DNA of 64,000 bases from Tubulanus polymorphus. Its lineage: Eukaryota; Nemertea; Palaeonemertea; Tubulaniformes; Tubulanidae. Each line of letters begins with the position of its first letter. The first letter of the stretch is position 1. Positions 1-11,764 of the stretch are shown piece after piece. The position numbers and the translations under genes were made by a program. The notes below the pieces were generated by a model. That model was not told the DNA's origin, ran no database searches, and saw only the letters and a program-made list of their open reading frames with translations. The DNA is taken from assembly GCF_964204645.1 (NCBI RefSeq), contig NC_134033.1:6980231-7044230 (forward strand), in the 5' to 3' direction.

Positions 1-510
1 AATTTAAAATTAGAACTTTAGAAAAAGATAGAACTGATACAATTAAAAAAATAGAACAATTAATATTAGATAGAGATAATAAAGTTATTAAAAATTAAAA
101 AATGAAAAAAAGAATGCATATTTAGAAAAAGAAAAAGATGATTTAGAATATAACATAGAATTACAGAAAGAAGATATTAAATTATTATTAAAATCATATG
201 ACTATAATATTAATAGATTAAAAGTTATTTTTAAAGATTTGTTGATAAAACCAAATTCTGAAATATCATTCAAAGATAGAATAAAATTATTATTCAAGTT
301 AGAAGGTAAAAGAATTCTTTCAATTCTAACAGCTGTAACTATGTTATTTACAACAATTGGTTTAGCTATTTCAAATTTATTAAGATCTACGCCTACACCC
401 AATAAACCGGATAAACGTTCAAATAATAATAATTCTATACAAGATAAAGTTAAGGATGGTTTGAAAAAATGAGCAAAATATATATGGGAACTATCTAAAA
501 ATCTGCTGCA
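1..510 (+). pseudogene. Polinton protein D fragment (coiled coil and membrane segment)
   Basis: Plus-strand homologue of the beta3 gene at 60,795-62,249. The clearest stretch is MLIKPNSEISFKDRIKLLFK at 239 onward, followed by a hydrophobic segment (ILSILTAVTMLFTTIGLAIS) and a proline-rich linker. The upstream 200 bases encode the charged coiled coil in shifting frames. A stop at 470 and loss of homology after about 510 (in the KSAA region) end it. It runs opposite to the alpha1 integrase, so this is a recombination junction, not native gene order. Confidence 0.7.
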
Positions 511-1560
511 TTCATTAAATTTATCATCATACCCTTTATATTTCAAGAATACTTTTTCCTTTAAGAGTTTTTGTTTTCAATTTTGTATTCTATATCATCT
601 GGATTTGGTACAAGTGGTGATTCTTGTTCATAAAAATAACCTAATATTTCTTCATCTTTTAAATCTTCTAATTTATAAACAAAAGGTTTTGTTAATATCA
701 TTTTTTTAATCTTAAAAATTTCTTCAGTAAAATTTGGAGTATAACCTTTATAAAATGTTTTTCTACATTTAGATATTCTTACATGTTGTCCTATTTTATA
801 TTTAGGTTCTCCGAAATTATGTGCAACAAACGCACCATAGAAATTATTCCAAACTAGTTCTGAATCATCTTCTTTTCTAGCTTGTATAGGTTTCATACCG
901 ATACTTGAATGTTTAGAATTGTTATAACCTTTCACTAAATCATCTAATACATCGATATATTTATATGTTTCATTAGCAGTAAAATATTTCCCCTTTCTAG
1001 TTTTCAATGTTTTATTAAATCTTTCTATAATAGATGCTTTTTATCTGAGTGTGTTGAAAAATATACTACATCGTTATCAGATAATAATTTTTTAAAATGT
1101 TTAATATAGAATTCTTTACATTCAACAAATTGTATCTTACCTGGAATAGCTTCTTTAAATATTAACTTAAACGCATTAAGAACTTCTATACCTGTTTTAT
1201 TTTTGATTGGTATAATCCATGCGTATCAGCTGAATATATCTATAACATTCAATATCCAGAAATCTCCTTTGTTGTGTTCTTCTAAGTTGTTCATGTTAAT
1301 TAAATCTGCTTGCCATTGTTGATCAATATATGAAACCATAACTTTTCTTTTTAAATGATTTTTATCCATTTTCTTATGGAATTGATATGTAGGTTGGTTT
1401 TGTAACCATAATCTTACTTCACTATATTTTATATTTTCTTAATCAGATTTAATTTTATCCCATAATTCTGAAACGCTAGAATATGATACTTCACTCTCTG
1501 GGTTATAATATAAATCTCTTAGATATTGTTCTTTTTTTCATCTTATTCTAATCCATCAAT
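505..1560 (-). pseudogene. Polinton retroviral-type integrase with chromodomain tail
   Basis: DDE integrase that would join element ends to target DNA. The C-terminal half is open (561-1,007: GYNNSKHSSIGMKPIQARKE, then VRISKCRKTFYKGYTPNFTE, the family's SH3-like region). Downstream, after an in-frame stop, KYKGYDDKFNE resembles a chromodomain. The N-terminal half (1,020-1,560) is shifted between frames; QQWQADLI marks the first catalytic Asp, but the second motif reads IQFVECKEF where beta3 has IQFDDGKEF, so a catalytic Asp is lost. Non-functional. Confidence 0.8.
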
Positions 1561-1562
1561 AA

Positions 1563-1920
1563 TAATCTTGGTTTATTTTCAATGACTTTATCATTTGACT
1601 TTCTGGTATAATAGGTTTATCATTATCATCATCTTTATTATTATTATTAAATTTAGATTTATACTTAGACTTATATATTACACCAGAGAATATAATTACT
1701 GTGATTAACCCAATTGTAATATATAAGTAATTATTTTTCCAGTATTAGAAGAATTAGATGGATAATCATTCGAATTAATAACAGATAATTTTTGTGATTC
1801 ATTTATATTCAGTTAATTTCTTTTTCTTAGCTCTTTTTAACTCAGAAGATCTTTTTCCCAACTACCGTGTCTATTTAATTTCTTTTCAGATCTAGGCTTC
1901 TTCTGAATATCATCACTCAT
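1563..1920 (-). pseudogene. Polinton protein B (basic region plus membrane helix), frameshifted
   Basis: Starts at ATG 1,920, overlapping the end of gene A by eight bases (ATGAGTGA). MSDDIQKKPRSE at the start and a later hydrophobic helix (ITIGLITVIIFSGVIYKSK by analogy of frames) match the alpha2 copy at 32,169-32,516. Several frameshifts break it. Function unknown; the basic N-terminus followed by one membrane helix would suit a small virion-type membrane protein, which is inference. Confidence 0.55.
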
Positions 1921-2503
1921 TTATTTTAGTTAACTTTGGTTCTGATTTAAGATCTGTTTCGATATCTGTTTCGATATTATCACATTTTTTATCTTTATAT
2001 ACTATAGGTTTAATGTTAGAAAATGTTATTACACCAGTAGAAATTAATGTCATTATTCCGCCTAATTGGAATGAAGCGTATCCAACCCATTTTTGTAATT
2101 CTGTCATAACTAAGTAATCATTTTTTAAATCACTATATAGTTTATTTTCATCATCAATTGGTATTACTCGCTTACATAACTTAGAGTAACATTTAACTTT
2201 TCCATCACTTATAGAATCGTTTATTCGAGCTAATCTAGCTTCTTCATATATTTTGAAATATCTTATTACTTTATCTGGTTTCATATCTAATTCTTGAAAA
2301 GCGATAATTCTATTTAGGAATTCGTTACATTTTCCACTGGCAATTAATAATTCTAGATGATGCTTACATGTTAAATAGTATTTATAATCAAGGTTATTAT
2401 TTTGAATACAATTAGTAACAACTTTATCATTATTATCTGTAATACCTAAATCTTCAATTGTCTTTTCAATATCAATACTATTTTTACTCGATTTCTTTGA
2501 CAT
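1913..2503 (-). CDS. Polinton protein A, intact copy (unknown function)
   Basis: 196 codons, the only intact copy of a gene present in all five Polintons here. The N-terminus is basic (MSKKSSKNSIDIEKTIEDLG). Family signatures are LLIASGKC, a helical KPDKVIRYFKIYEEARLARI, then LKNDYLVMTELQKWVGYASF and a hydrophobic FQLGGIMTLISTGVITFSNI near residues 150-175. That last segment could be a membrane helix or fusion-like hydrophobic patch. I do not recognise a named family. Constant association with integrase and capsid-type genes suggests a structural role, which is inference. The stop overlaps the start of gene B. Confidence 0.75.
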   Translation of the reverse strand: MSKKSSKNSIDIEKTIEDLGITDNNDKVVTNCIQNNNLDYKYYLTCKHHLELLIASGKCNEFLNRIIAFQELDMKPDKVIRYFKIYEEARLARINDSISDGKVKCYSKLCKRVIPIDDENKLYSDLKNDYLVMTELQKWVGYASFQLGGIMTLISTGVITFSNIKPIVYKDKKCDNIETDIETDLKSEPKLTKINE

Positions 2504-2519
2504 TTATTTTCGCGAAAAA

Positions 2520-2748
2520 AGCGAAAAAAATATTATAAAATGGTACTAGTAACTCTTTAGTTAATACTAGCTTAGTTAAGTTTAAGAATTTCTATTCGAA
2601 GTTAAAGAATTTTTTTTCAAATCTTGTCAAAATCTATTTAATCTCTTTTTGAAAAGAAATAATAGATTTTGAATAAAAATATAATAGAAATAATGGCTAG
2701 TTAAAGATATGTAATTTTTAATATATTTTATTTGAATTAGGATTTAAT
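2520..2748 (-). promoter_or_regulatory. Upstream region of gene A with CTAGTT-type repeats
   Basis: AT-rich, non-coding, directly upstream of gene A. It carries scattered CTAGTT, TTAGTT and CTAGCTTAGTTAAG motifs. Related repeats occur upstream of A in beta2 (14,590-14,811), beta1 (36,840-37,050) and alpha2 (17,040-17,305). Conservation in place suggests a promoter region; no defined element can be named. Confidence 0.35.
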
Positions 2749-2750
2749 AC

Positions 2751-2815
2751 CCCACTACTTTTGTCTATCTATAGGAGCAGTTACAATAACTGTCCAGATA
2801 AGTCATTTCGGATCC
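2751..2815 (-). ncRNA. Conserved Polinton hairpin motif, copy 1
   Basis: Read on the minus strand: GGATCCGAAATGACTTATCT, then a hairpin GGACAGTTA / TAACTG(C)TCC with loop TTG and a bulged C, then ATAGATAGACAAAAGTAGTG. The stem is two pairs longer than in the other copies and has G-C where they have A-T. It lies just 3' of the HNH-like gene and 5' of gene A. Role unknown. Confidence 0.55.
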
Positions 2816-2841
2816 TCGATAACAAATCCACAAAATATTCT

Positions 2842-4570
2842 TTAACCACTCAATAAAGATTCAACATATTTTTCATTATTTGGATCAAAATTCAATAATT
2901 CAATTAATGTCTTTGCTTTATCTAACAGTTCCAAATATAACTGTAAATCTAGTTCATCTCCTTTCCTAATATTTTCCTTCTTGTGGAAATATTTACCACA
3001 ATTATTTATATTCATTTTTTCATTGAACTGATATATAATCCAGGATTTGAGAAATTCATCTGAGCAATCCAATAAATTAGATAGTGTAACTGAATGTTTA
3101 TCTTTACTGAATAAATGTGATAATCTAGACCGTAAACATTGTTTCAATTTAAAATTAAAATCTGTTCGGCGCCATTCTTTTTGATAATTTTTATTCAGTT
3201 CTTTATAATATTCTCTTTTATTTGCTTGATATTGCTTAATCTTATCTTTGCGTGTTTCAGTATTATTTCTATAATTTTGTTTGTCACTTAGTTTACTACA
3301 TGTTTTACAATAACTTTGCTTACCATCTTTCTGAGATTTTTGACGCCTTATAAAACGTTACCATCATGAAACCTAAACAATGCTAACCATTCAGCGTCAT
3401 TTTACAAACGACAACCGTAAATCGATGTGCAAAACGTCACAGGTTTATGTGTACTCATACAAGCTATTTGGCAAAATATTATTGATAAAGATGTAGAATG
3501 GCTCCCTGTGATTATATAATGACCTCTATTTGAACGTCGGAATGTTATATTGCATTGAATATCATGAGAAGACGTATTGTAATAGTAAAGGATGTATGAT
3601 TATATCAGGAGCGGCAGGCATAAATAGAAATGATAAGTAAATCGGATTATTCGGTTAAATGGCGGATGTATACACGATTTGGAAGTCTGATATAAAAGTC
3701 AGACAGACCCTGTCATGGGGATGCTAGTGGAATGACGAAGCTATTTACGATCTGAGTAGGGCCGGCGTGAATTTCATCGGCGGCTACAAGCGGTCTATAT
3801 AAAAACGTGTAAACATATAATTTCAATATTCAAATGTTTTAGAAAATATGTTCGATATTAGGGGTATGCAGGTTTCATGAGATTAGCAATTTATAATAGC
3901 ATAGCTGTCATATACGGCTCCGCGTCCACTGATGGCATGTGTATAAGGTGACAATTCAATTCAATACTTTATTGATCCTTATTACATTGAAATTCCGGGA
4001 TAAAATTCCCAAATTCAATAAAGTTACAAATTTTAAACTAAGAAAATACAAAATACGAGACACACGGGTAATTCATACAGAATAACATGAATAAGTTATT
4101 TAAATGACAATGTCTACTTCAACCCAGACTCAAGTCTAGGATATCGAGTGACAGCCAAACCGGGCCCCGGGACCGGGCCGGCTGGCTACACGATATGCTC
4201 GAAGTCATGATGAAGCAGACATCAGAAGAGCTCTTTCTTCAACCATGAAGGCAATGAAGTTGCCGACCAGCTTAGAGGCAAAAGTGAATCGAAGTCGGTC
4301 ACAAGTTGACAACTTTTTTTTTAATTGAACAGTCGAAGACTGTATCATCTACCGAATCGCCAAATCTCATAATTCCCCAAATTTCTTAAAACTTCGATTT
4401 CACATTAGCTTATCCCAGAAATTCTACAGTTTTTTCGCAGGCGTCAAATAATTTATTAAAGTTAATTTTCTTGTTTGATTATAATATTCTGAAAATGATT
4501 TATCTAACTCACATTTTGAACATTTCATATGGTGAATATCTATAGTTTTTGACCGTTTATTCTCCATTTA
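2842..4570 (-). pseudogene. Polinton HNH/zinc-ribbon-like gene, split by an insertion
   Basis: The 5' part (4,570 to about 4,441) starts MENKRSKTIDIHHMKCSKCE, a Cys-x2-Cys knuckle. The 3' part (about 3,335 to 2,842) continues with YCKTCSK, a second knuckle, then a Lys-rich helix, LRSRLSHLF and WIIYQFNEKMNINNCGKYFH. That order matches small zinc-ribbon plus HNH-type nuclease families found in eukaryotic virus-like elements. The final HNH histidines and asparagine are not convincingly present. The two parts are separated by 1.1 kb of unrelated DNA (3,336-4,446). In beta copies a different gene (C) occupies this place. Confidence 0.5.
3336..4446. mobile_element. 1.1-kb insertion in the HNH-like gene
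   Basis: Unrelated, less AT-rich DNA splits the HNH-like gene. The ends are a short inverted repeat, TTTGACGCC on the left and GGCGTCAA on the right. No coding sequence was found. It includes a stretch typical of retroelement 3' tails (around 3,955-4,030, TTTATTGATCCTTATTACA). Type and target duplication are unresolved. Confidence 0.45.
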
Positions 4571-4596
4571 TAATATATATTTTTACTAAAATTTGA

Positions 4597-7500
4597 TTAA
4601 CATGTTAGAATCCTGTTCATAATCTCCTTCTCTTTTGACTCTTCTCTTTTAAATCTTAAGTATTCATCTAAATTACAACCATAAGCGACTGTGTGTGTAC
4701 CATCATCCAGAATATATCTTTTATCATCAAATGGGTTCAAACTTATCTTCTCTATCTCTTCAATAAACATTTCACGATCTTCTGATCTTAGACATTTCAT
4801 CTTATGTTTTCTAACATCTTCATTGAATATACAATTGATGTTATCTTTGAAATGAATATTCTTTTCTACTACACTTTTGGTAATTCCTTTCAATTTCTTT
4901 GATTCATGAGTTTTAGTTTTATAACTATACATTTTAGATCTAATACCTATAAATTCAATCATTTCTTCACCTCCTAATTCATCCTCAAATTTACCAGGAA
5001 CTTTTTTATTTTCAGTATTATATAATTCATGATCTTTAGGATAATTACTAAAATCAAAATGATGTTTTAATGTTTTTAAATCATCTGTTATGTTATTAGT
5101 TTTTATCTTTAATATGTAACTGTCAGTATCAAAATATAAGATTTCTATATGCTTTTCTCCAAAATGAGGTTGTAATACGTTATCGTAAAATTCATACATA
5201 ATAATTTTGATATTTCTAAAACTGTTGCTCCAACATAAATTGGTTTATTAAATTTCATAGAAGTTCTTCTCATTTTAACTGCAGCTAAATTTTCATCAAA
5301 TATTCTGTTACCAATAATATTAGGATATGTTTGTAAATGCCTAATTCTTTTACCATTGCTAACTAACTCAATATCATTTTATTTCTTATATTTTCACAAG
5401 TCTTACCATAGAATGCATTATTCATTAACTTGAAGAAATCTTTTTCGAAATTCGTTTTAGCTTTAGTTCTCTGTTTGGTGTTAAAATCTATATATTTTTC
5501 TAACCATTTAGATTGACTAAATGAAATATATCTATGTACTTTTTTAAGAATCATTCCTTGATTCAAATAGAATTTTAAAATTCTATAATGTACTACATGA
5601 TTATATTTATCTTCCTGAGTTACCATTAACTTTTCTGTATGAATATGATTTTCAGGTTTAATTCTTTTTTGATAATTTGATAATTCTTCATGTGTTGCAG
5701 TTTTATGTTCGGGACAGTATGCTAGATTTCTAGATTTAAATTTTTTATCTTCAGGATATTCCAAGTCTACAACAAAGAAGTAACCAGTCTCTGAATCATC
5801 TGCAATATCTAGAATTATTTTCTTCCAATCAAATTTATCAACATTTTCGTGCTGTAAAATTTTAGTTATTTCAAATACGCAATAAGGTTGAGGTTCCATC
5901 ATTGCCCAACCATATAGATTATTTGCATCTATATATAATAACTTATATCCAGGGTTATCATTTACACTGAAATATATATCACCTAATACACCTGAAACTC
6001 CTCCTCTTATAGATTTTTCAAATAATAATAAATAATCTATATTTGTTAACAAATCCATTTTTATATCCGTAAATTTAATCCACAATCCCAAGTTTAAACC
6101 TTGACTAGAATAACAATGGCATGGATCAATATTGAAATATTTTAGATTTACATCTCTAAACCTTTCAAATATATCAGTCAATAATAATACATCTGATTTT
6201 AGATATATTTCTACCAATTGTCCATGATTTTTCATTCCAAAATGATTCCAAATATTCAGTGTTCTATTATAGACTTCATCTTTAACATATTCATTTTTAA
6301 ATTCATCATAGAATTGTTCTTTTAATAATTCAGTTATATTGAAATCGTTATGCGATTTATAAAATGAATATGGAATTGCTCCCATATATCTCATTAATTG
6401 AAAATCATCATTATTTGGATAGTGTTGCTTTAATATTTTAAATTCATCATCAACTAATGATTTTGATAAATTATCTAATGAACTGCTTAAAAATCTATAT
6501 GAATCTATAAATCTTAGACACCAAAATTGGAAAGATATATAATTCTCAGATGTTTTAGCTAACATCTTAAATTTATGAGTTGGAATTTTATCTTTTGATC
6601 TATTTGAATTTAATCTTTCTATTTCATTATTGATTTCTTCTATTTCATGACATAACTGTTTGATGAATAAATGAGCATCATACCCTGATAAATTATGAAA
6701 TATAACTGCAACAAAATTGATTTTCTTAGCTTGTAAGTTACAATTCTCATGCGCTGCGCCTCTAAACTTTCCATTCAAATGATCATGGACTCTAACTTTT
6801 TTATCTTTATAATTAAAAAGTTTTTCGCAATAATAACATTTATCAGCAAACTCAAATTCTTCTTTATCTTCTTCTGTCATAATTATTTCTTTATTTTCAT
6901 TTAACTTTTCATTAAATTTTATTTCATACTCAATTAATAAGTCACAAAAATGATTGATAACATTTTCATTTCTATAATTATAATATTCACTTTCAATTAG
7001 TTTTGGATAATCAGATTTTATATATAATCCAAAAGCTGCAGCACTTTGATGAATCTTTTTAATAGTATTTGTTATTAGAGGATCTGAATAATCAATTATA
7101 TCATTTTCAGAATTTAATTTCTCTCCTTTATAATATATTTCCTTTCTATCTTGGTCAGTTAATTCTTTATTTAATGATTCAAAATCTCCATATATTACAA
7201 ATGGTACTTTATTCTTGTAATCATATTTTTGAATTCTAATATTTTATCCTTTTCATTTGGTAAAATCATTTTACAATAATCATGATTATCGCATAATTGT
7301 TTATGATTTAATAATGCACTTTCAGTTCTGAATTTAGTTTTCATTTTCTACAAAGATATATTTTACTATCAAAATCATTTTCTGATTTAAAAAATAAATC
7401 GATTTGTTTAATCCACATATAATGATTCTCCTAATATAATATATCTATAACATCATTTGAATCATACACTTTTGATAAATACAAAGGTTCTAATGTAAAA

Positions 7501-8032
7501 TGTTAAATATTATTACCTTTTGTTTTTGGTAATTTGACTAAATCGAATACATTTATCTTTATATTATTATCTTTTTCTATTTTTGGAATTTGTTTAATTT
7601 TAACGGGAAAATTATCTATTTTATAATAATTTTCAAATGGTTTTATAATGTGTTAATCTAGAACTATGTTTTTTTATAATCTTCAACTGGATGTAAACAA
7701 CTTATAATTGTCCATAGAAAACATTTATCATCTTCATTTTGTAAATTTATAACAGCATTAGTTTGAAATGGTAGTTTAATATAACTTGATCCATCAATAT
7801 TATCATCTTTATGATATGTCATAAATATTATTTCATCAAATGTTAAAACCGATTCTTCAAAATATTTCTCTTCTATTTTACTTTTTATTTCATTATAACA
7901 TTTATTTAATTTATCATCTATATCCTGTTTAGATATGATATGTTTTGAATGGGAATTTATATCATATATTGGTTTATCTTCAGATTTTAAAAATTTAAGT
8001 TTAGAAGATATACTAATTTTAGGGTATTCAAC
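4597..8032 (-). pseudogene. polB: Polinton type-B DNA polymerase (protein-primed) with embedded endonuclease VII-like zinc domain
   Basis: Replicative polymerase of Polintons. In order on the minus strand: an N-terminal region with CFLWTIISCLHP (about 7,715), a C2H2-like KFRTESALLNHKQLC, exonuclease motif PFVIYGDFES (about 7,200), an endonuclease VII-like zinc module CYYCEKLFNYKDKKVRVHDH with RGAAHENCN (about 6,800), SSQGLNLGLW, polymerase motif A DANNLYGWAM (about 5,910), motif B KLMNNAFYGKTCENI (about 5,390) and motif C YFDTDSYI (about 5,120). Frameshifts near 7,240, 5,370 and 5,200, and more in the N-terminal 600 bases, inactivate it. The 5' end is cut at 8,032 by another element. Confidence 0.9.
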
Positions 8033-10781
8033 ATTCCTTTCAATTCGGTTGGTTTTCTATAGTGGCTGTTTCGAAGAGTCTACTATTGAAAAGTGACCAT
8101 TTTGAAACATCTGGTTTCGATAGTGCACACTGCAGTAGAGGTGACTGTAAAACCACCCGCCTGTTAACAGTGACTTTGTAACTCCTACCATAGCAGCTAC
8201 TCTCAAAACACATCGTTTCTGATAGTCAGCTATTGAAAAGTGACCATTTTGAGATCGCTTGCCAGATTCCCTGTTATAAATACACTGTAGCAACATATGC
8301 TTCAGGTTTGCAGTGATACGTGACAATATAAACATACGGAAAACTCTACTCACGCTATAGTTTGGGGTATAGTTCTATTTAGAGTGACTCAGTTAAGATC
8401 TGAAGATATTGTAGATACTCTTTGAATGTGAAATGTAATGAGCGATTCCCAACTCTAACCAATAAAAGTCGAGATTGGAGTTAAATTTGTTTACAAATTG
8501 TCAATAGTTTTGTAATTTTAAGATAAATCAAAATTTCCTTCTTTTCATTGCGATATAATTGAATAAAGAATTCAACTTGAACAAATGCAGCTATTTTCAA
8601 GCATAGGTCTGCATTTATTTTTGATTTAAATTCTTAGATTAAAAGCGTAATCATAGATTGAGGCTAACCTCTCATTATTGAAATGGTGGTTTATTTTCAA
8701 CGGGGGCCTTTGCATCTTAAATTAAGATGTGCATTTCGGAGTGTTCGAATTTCCCTGAATTCTAATTTCGCGAAATCATTGATTTTTTAAAAACAAAATA
8801 TGCTATATCCATGTGGATTTTTAACATTCTAAAGAAATCATCTAAATTATGCCCATATTTGATCGAATTTAATAGAAGAAACTTTTTATGGTATTCAAGA
8901 TTTCATTTGGATTACGGTAACGGCCTTTGGTGATCGTCCCTGGGGTAATGAATGAAGAAATCCCGTAATAGATTTTTAAATAAGATAAAATTTGTTAAAG
9001 GTGAAACCGCAACGTTTCGACTGTTGACTAACAGCCATCATCAGGTGGAATGGAGACATTCCTAGTGATAAGGGCTTTTAGTCAGATGGCTGTCAGTCAA
9101 CAGCCGAAACATTGTGGTTTAATTATAATAAATTTCATGATACAAAATTCTATTGTGGAATTTCTTCATTTATCTACAGTTAACACGCTTTAGAGTATTT
9201 TCGACTTCTTTGGGTCCTGTAGTCCTTTAGATCAGAAAGTATTTACTAATCGGCAAAGAAGGCATATACAACCGTGTTGGTCGCAATGAGAGGGATTCCC
9301 TGTATATCTGCACCTTGAACCGGTACCTTTGTTGATTCTAGCCCGCATTCACTTCCAAATTCAAGTATTGGTAACGTTGGTTTACGATAATTTGAGAAAA
9401 AGAGTTTAGTTGGAGAAAACTGATAATTATCTTATAATTCAGCGATTCATTGGTTCATCGATTCAGTGAAGTTCAAACACCGTACATTTTGGCATGTTAT
9501 TATATTGGCACCTTGAAATAAAGTTTCATATAGATATTGCGGTGCTAAGTTTATTAATATTAAGAGGTAATTACTTTTGGTTCGGGGTATATTGGTGGCC
9601 AAAGCAGTTTGTTCACTCGTTCATCAATCACTGTCTAGTTAGCCAGTGTAATTGACCTGCTGACAGATAGCTGCTGCTGGGTTTTTGATAACGTATATAA
9701 ACAATTTACTTTTAACAAAGTAGGAAAGTATGTGAAACTAGAATTAGAGCCTATTGCATTTCTGTCACATCTTAAGCCAAAAGAAGTTTTCTCTATCAAA
9801 TGAAATTGCTGACTTCAAAATTACACGAACATCTCAACACTGCACTTTTATACGCTAATCGTTTGATCTTTTATAATAAGTTGGTAATTTCATTTCAACC
9901 AAACTGTATAACTACGAAATAAGATTTTGATTATGGTATCACTTCTAGCGAGCGATAAAACGATTCAATGTTCATTAACGAAGAAGCAGAGAACAGCGTG
10001 ACAAAGTGAACATCACATGGATTACTTAATAATCGTTTGTATCGAAATAAACAATAAATTCAAGGTTAATTCTAAGTATTTTAGATACATTTTTTTCGTA
10101 ATTCATTTTTTGAAAATATGATTTTATTTGTATATTCCTCTCTCATATACCCTTAAAAACAAATTAAGCCTAAAAGACAAATTTATTTTTTGTCTTTCTT
10201 TTCTACAAAATCAAAGATTTATGAACGCACCAGAATGTTTTATAATCGCAAATGTAAAACAAAAATCTTAAAATTCTAAGAATTCTAGGACTGGCACTAT
10301 ATTTTAGTATTAATGGATTTAACCCATGATGATGTTACATGAATCAATAGTTTTCCATTTTGTTGAGCGTAATATGATTTAGGGGATTCTTAGCATCTCA
10401 AAAACTTTGATTTTCTATTCACAGAACTGTATTCAAAGCATACAGAGTTCTGTATACAAAGCATATAGGGTTTAACAGTACCTTTGAACCTGTCACGTAT
10501 CACTGCAAATCTTTAACAGATGCTGCTATTTTGAACAGGAAATAACCATGCCTTCTCAAAATGGTCACTTTTCAATAGTTGACTTTTAGAAACGATGTGT
10601 TTTGAGAGTAGCTGCTATGGTAGGAGTTACTATCATAAAGTCACTGTTAACAGGCGGGTGGTTTTACAGTCACCTCTACTGCAGTGTGCACTATCGAAAC
10701 CAGATGTTTCAAAATGGTCACTTTTCAATAGTAGACTCTTCGAAACAGCCACTATAGAAAACCAACCGAATTGAAAGGAAT
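8033..10781. mobile_element. 2.75-kb non-coding element with ~300-bp terminal inverted repeats
   Basis: The left 300 bases (from ATTCCTTTCAATTCGGTTGG) recur inverted at about 10,490-10,781. The arms contain repeated GAAAAGTGACCATTTT motifs. The interior (8,350-10,490) has no supported ORF; the 98-codon frame at 8,057-8,353 is just the repeat arm. No clear target duplication is visible, and polymerase sequence does not resume on the right, so a deletion may have followed insertion. A non-autonomous DNA transposon is likely; superfamily unknown. Confidence 0.7.
8950..9175. mobile_element. Short hairpin MITE nested in the 2.75-kb element
   Basis: Inverted arms read GAATGAAGAAATCCC.. on the left and ..GGAATTTCTTCATTTATC on the right. 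Near the centre are GTTGACTAACAGCCATCATC and its partner ATGGCTGTCAGTCAACAGCC. A related half-length copy lies at 28,871-29,030. Confidence 0.6.
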
Positions 10782-10914
10782 ACTATTTCAGAGTGACTGT
10801 TTTGATATGTATACTACTGGAAAAGTAGCCGATATCGTTAATTGCTTATTGTTCTCAAGTGGCTACTAAGTAAAAGTAGACGTTTGGGCTCAAAAGTGCG
10901 ATAGACATGTTCTT

Positions 10915-11330
10915 GGATTCAGCCTTTCATTTATCAGGACAGTAAAGAGAAAACGACTAAGGATACTACCATGCGGGACTCCACTAGTTAGACCGACTTA
11001 TTCCAAAATGAGGCGTTCCGTTGATATCGGCCACCTGTTTTCGTTCAGATATAACTGCTGAGCCATTTGAGCGACCTATTATTGATAATGTTTCCTAGTG
11101 GCTTGTTTAGCAATGGCTGATATTGTACCTTATCAAAGGCTTTGTCAAAATCCATATAGACTAATTATGACCTACAGTCTACAGCATACAGAGTCAAGTA
11201 AGGCCATCTGGTCCAGTTGTCCATGGTTTCAAGTAGGTCTAATTGACTGTTTGTCGACCTTCCGTTTATGAAACCATGTTGACCGTTGAACAGGATTCTA
11301 AAACTGTGCAGAAAACCCGTTATCGCTGCT
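10915..11330 (-). pseudogene. Non-LTR reverse transcriptase fragment a
   Basis: The minus strand gives FDKAFDKVQYQPLLNKPLGN, INNRSLKWLSSY, and degenerate remains of the P-Q-G-S-x-L-G-P-L-L region. This is the central RT domain of a LINE, similar to CR1/jockey types, with stops and frameshifts. Copies b, c and d (17,328; 19,945; 27,937) share the same 5' boundary, next to GCAGCGATAACGGGTTTTCT. Only about 300-400 bases are retained in each. Confidence 0.65.
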
Positions 11331-11764
11331 ATATTTTCCTTTTATTACTGTTTTTGTTGCTGTTATTATTTTTTCCAGACATTGCAATTGATCTATGATA
11401 TTTGGTTTCGTAATTTCTAGCAATGACTTGAACGATCTATATGCTACGATCTATGCTATACGATTATGCACATGCAAACTATTGTTGACGGCATTATCAT
11501 GACACGAGCAATGAGATCATGACGATACGACTGATATCAATGAAATTTTCGTAAAAATCACCTCGCTCAATCCATCAAGACGTTCACTAAAATAATCACA
11601 CGACGACAAAGAGGAGACAAAACTCAATTAATCCACTAGGTTCAAAAATTAGTATTACAGTCGCATGTCCACATAAAATTATCCTAAGAAGGAGCGAAAA
11701 CAAACCGGTCCGTCCTACTCGTTCAGAGCCGCCATATTAAAATCATATATATCTATCAAATATT
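11331..11764. other. Intergenic/intronic stretch, nothing recognised
   Basis: T-rich run at 11,330-11,390, then unique sequence. No ORF, repeat or RNA gene supported. Confidence 0.4.

Larger units (their letters stand above)
1..8032 (-). mobile_element. Polinton/Maverick alpha1, decayed, no terminus seen
   Basis: Minus-strand gene order: type-B polymerase, HNH-like gene, structured motif, protein A, protein B, integrase with chromodomain tail. A plus-strand fragment of gene D occupies 1-510. Every gene except A carries frameshifts or breaks. Neither AGTA terminus is visible: the right side is cut by the 8,033-10,781 element, the left leaves the window. The integrase is downstream of A here but upstream of A in the beta copies, so alpha and beta are different Polinton lineages. 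It probably lies in a TMCO3 intron. Confidence 0.85.

Noticed and set aside
202-546. 114-codon minus-strand ORF
   Set aside because: Only its first ten or so residues are real (chromodomain tail of the integrase); the rest is the antisense of gene D.
2751-2815. Hammerhead or twister ribozyme in the conserved motif
   Set aside because: The CUGAUGA..GAAA core of hammerheads and the twister core are absent on both strands. The motif remains unclassified.
8057-8353. 98-codon ORF on the minus strand
   Set aside because: Lies wholly in the terminal inverted repeat of the 2.75-kb element; the other arm does not keep the whole frame.
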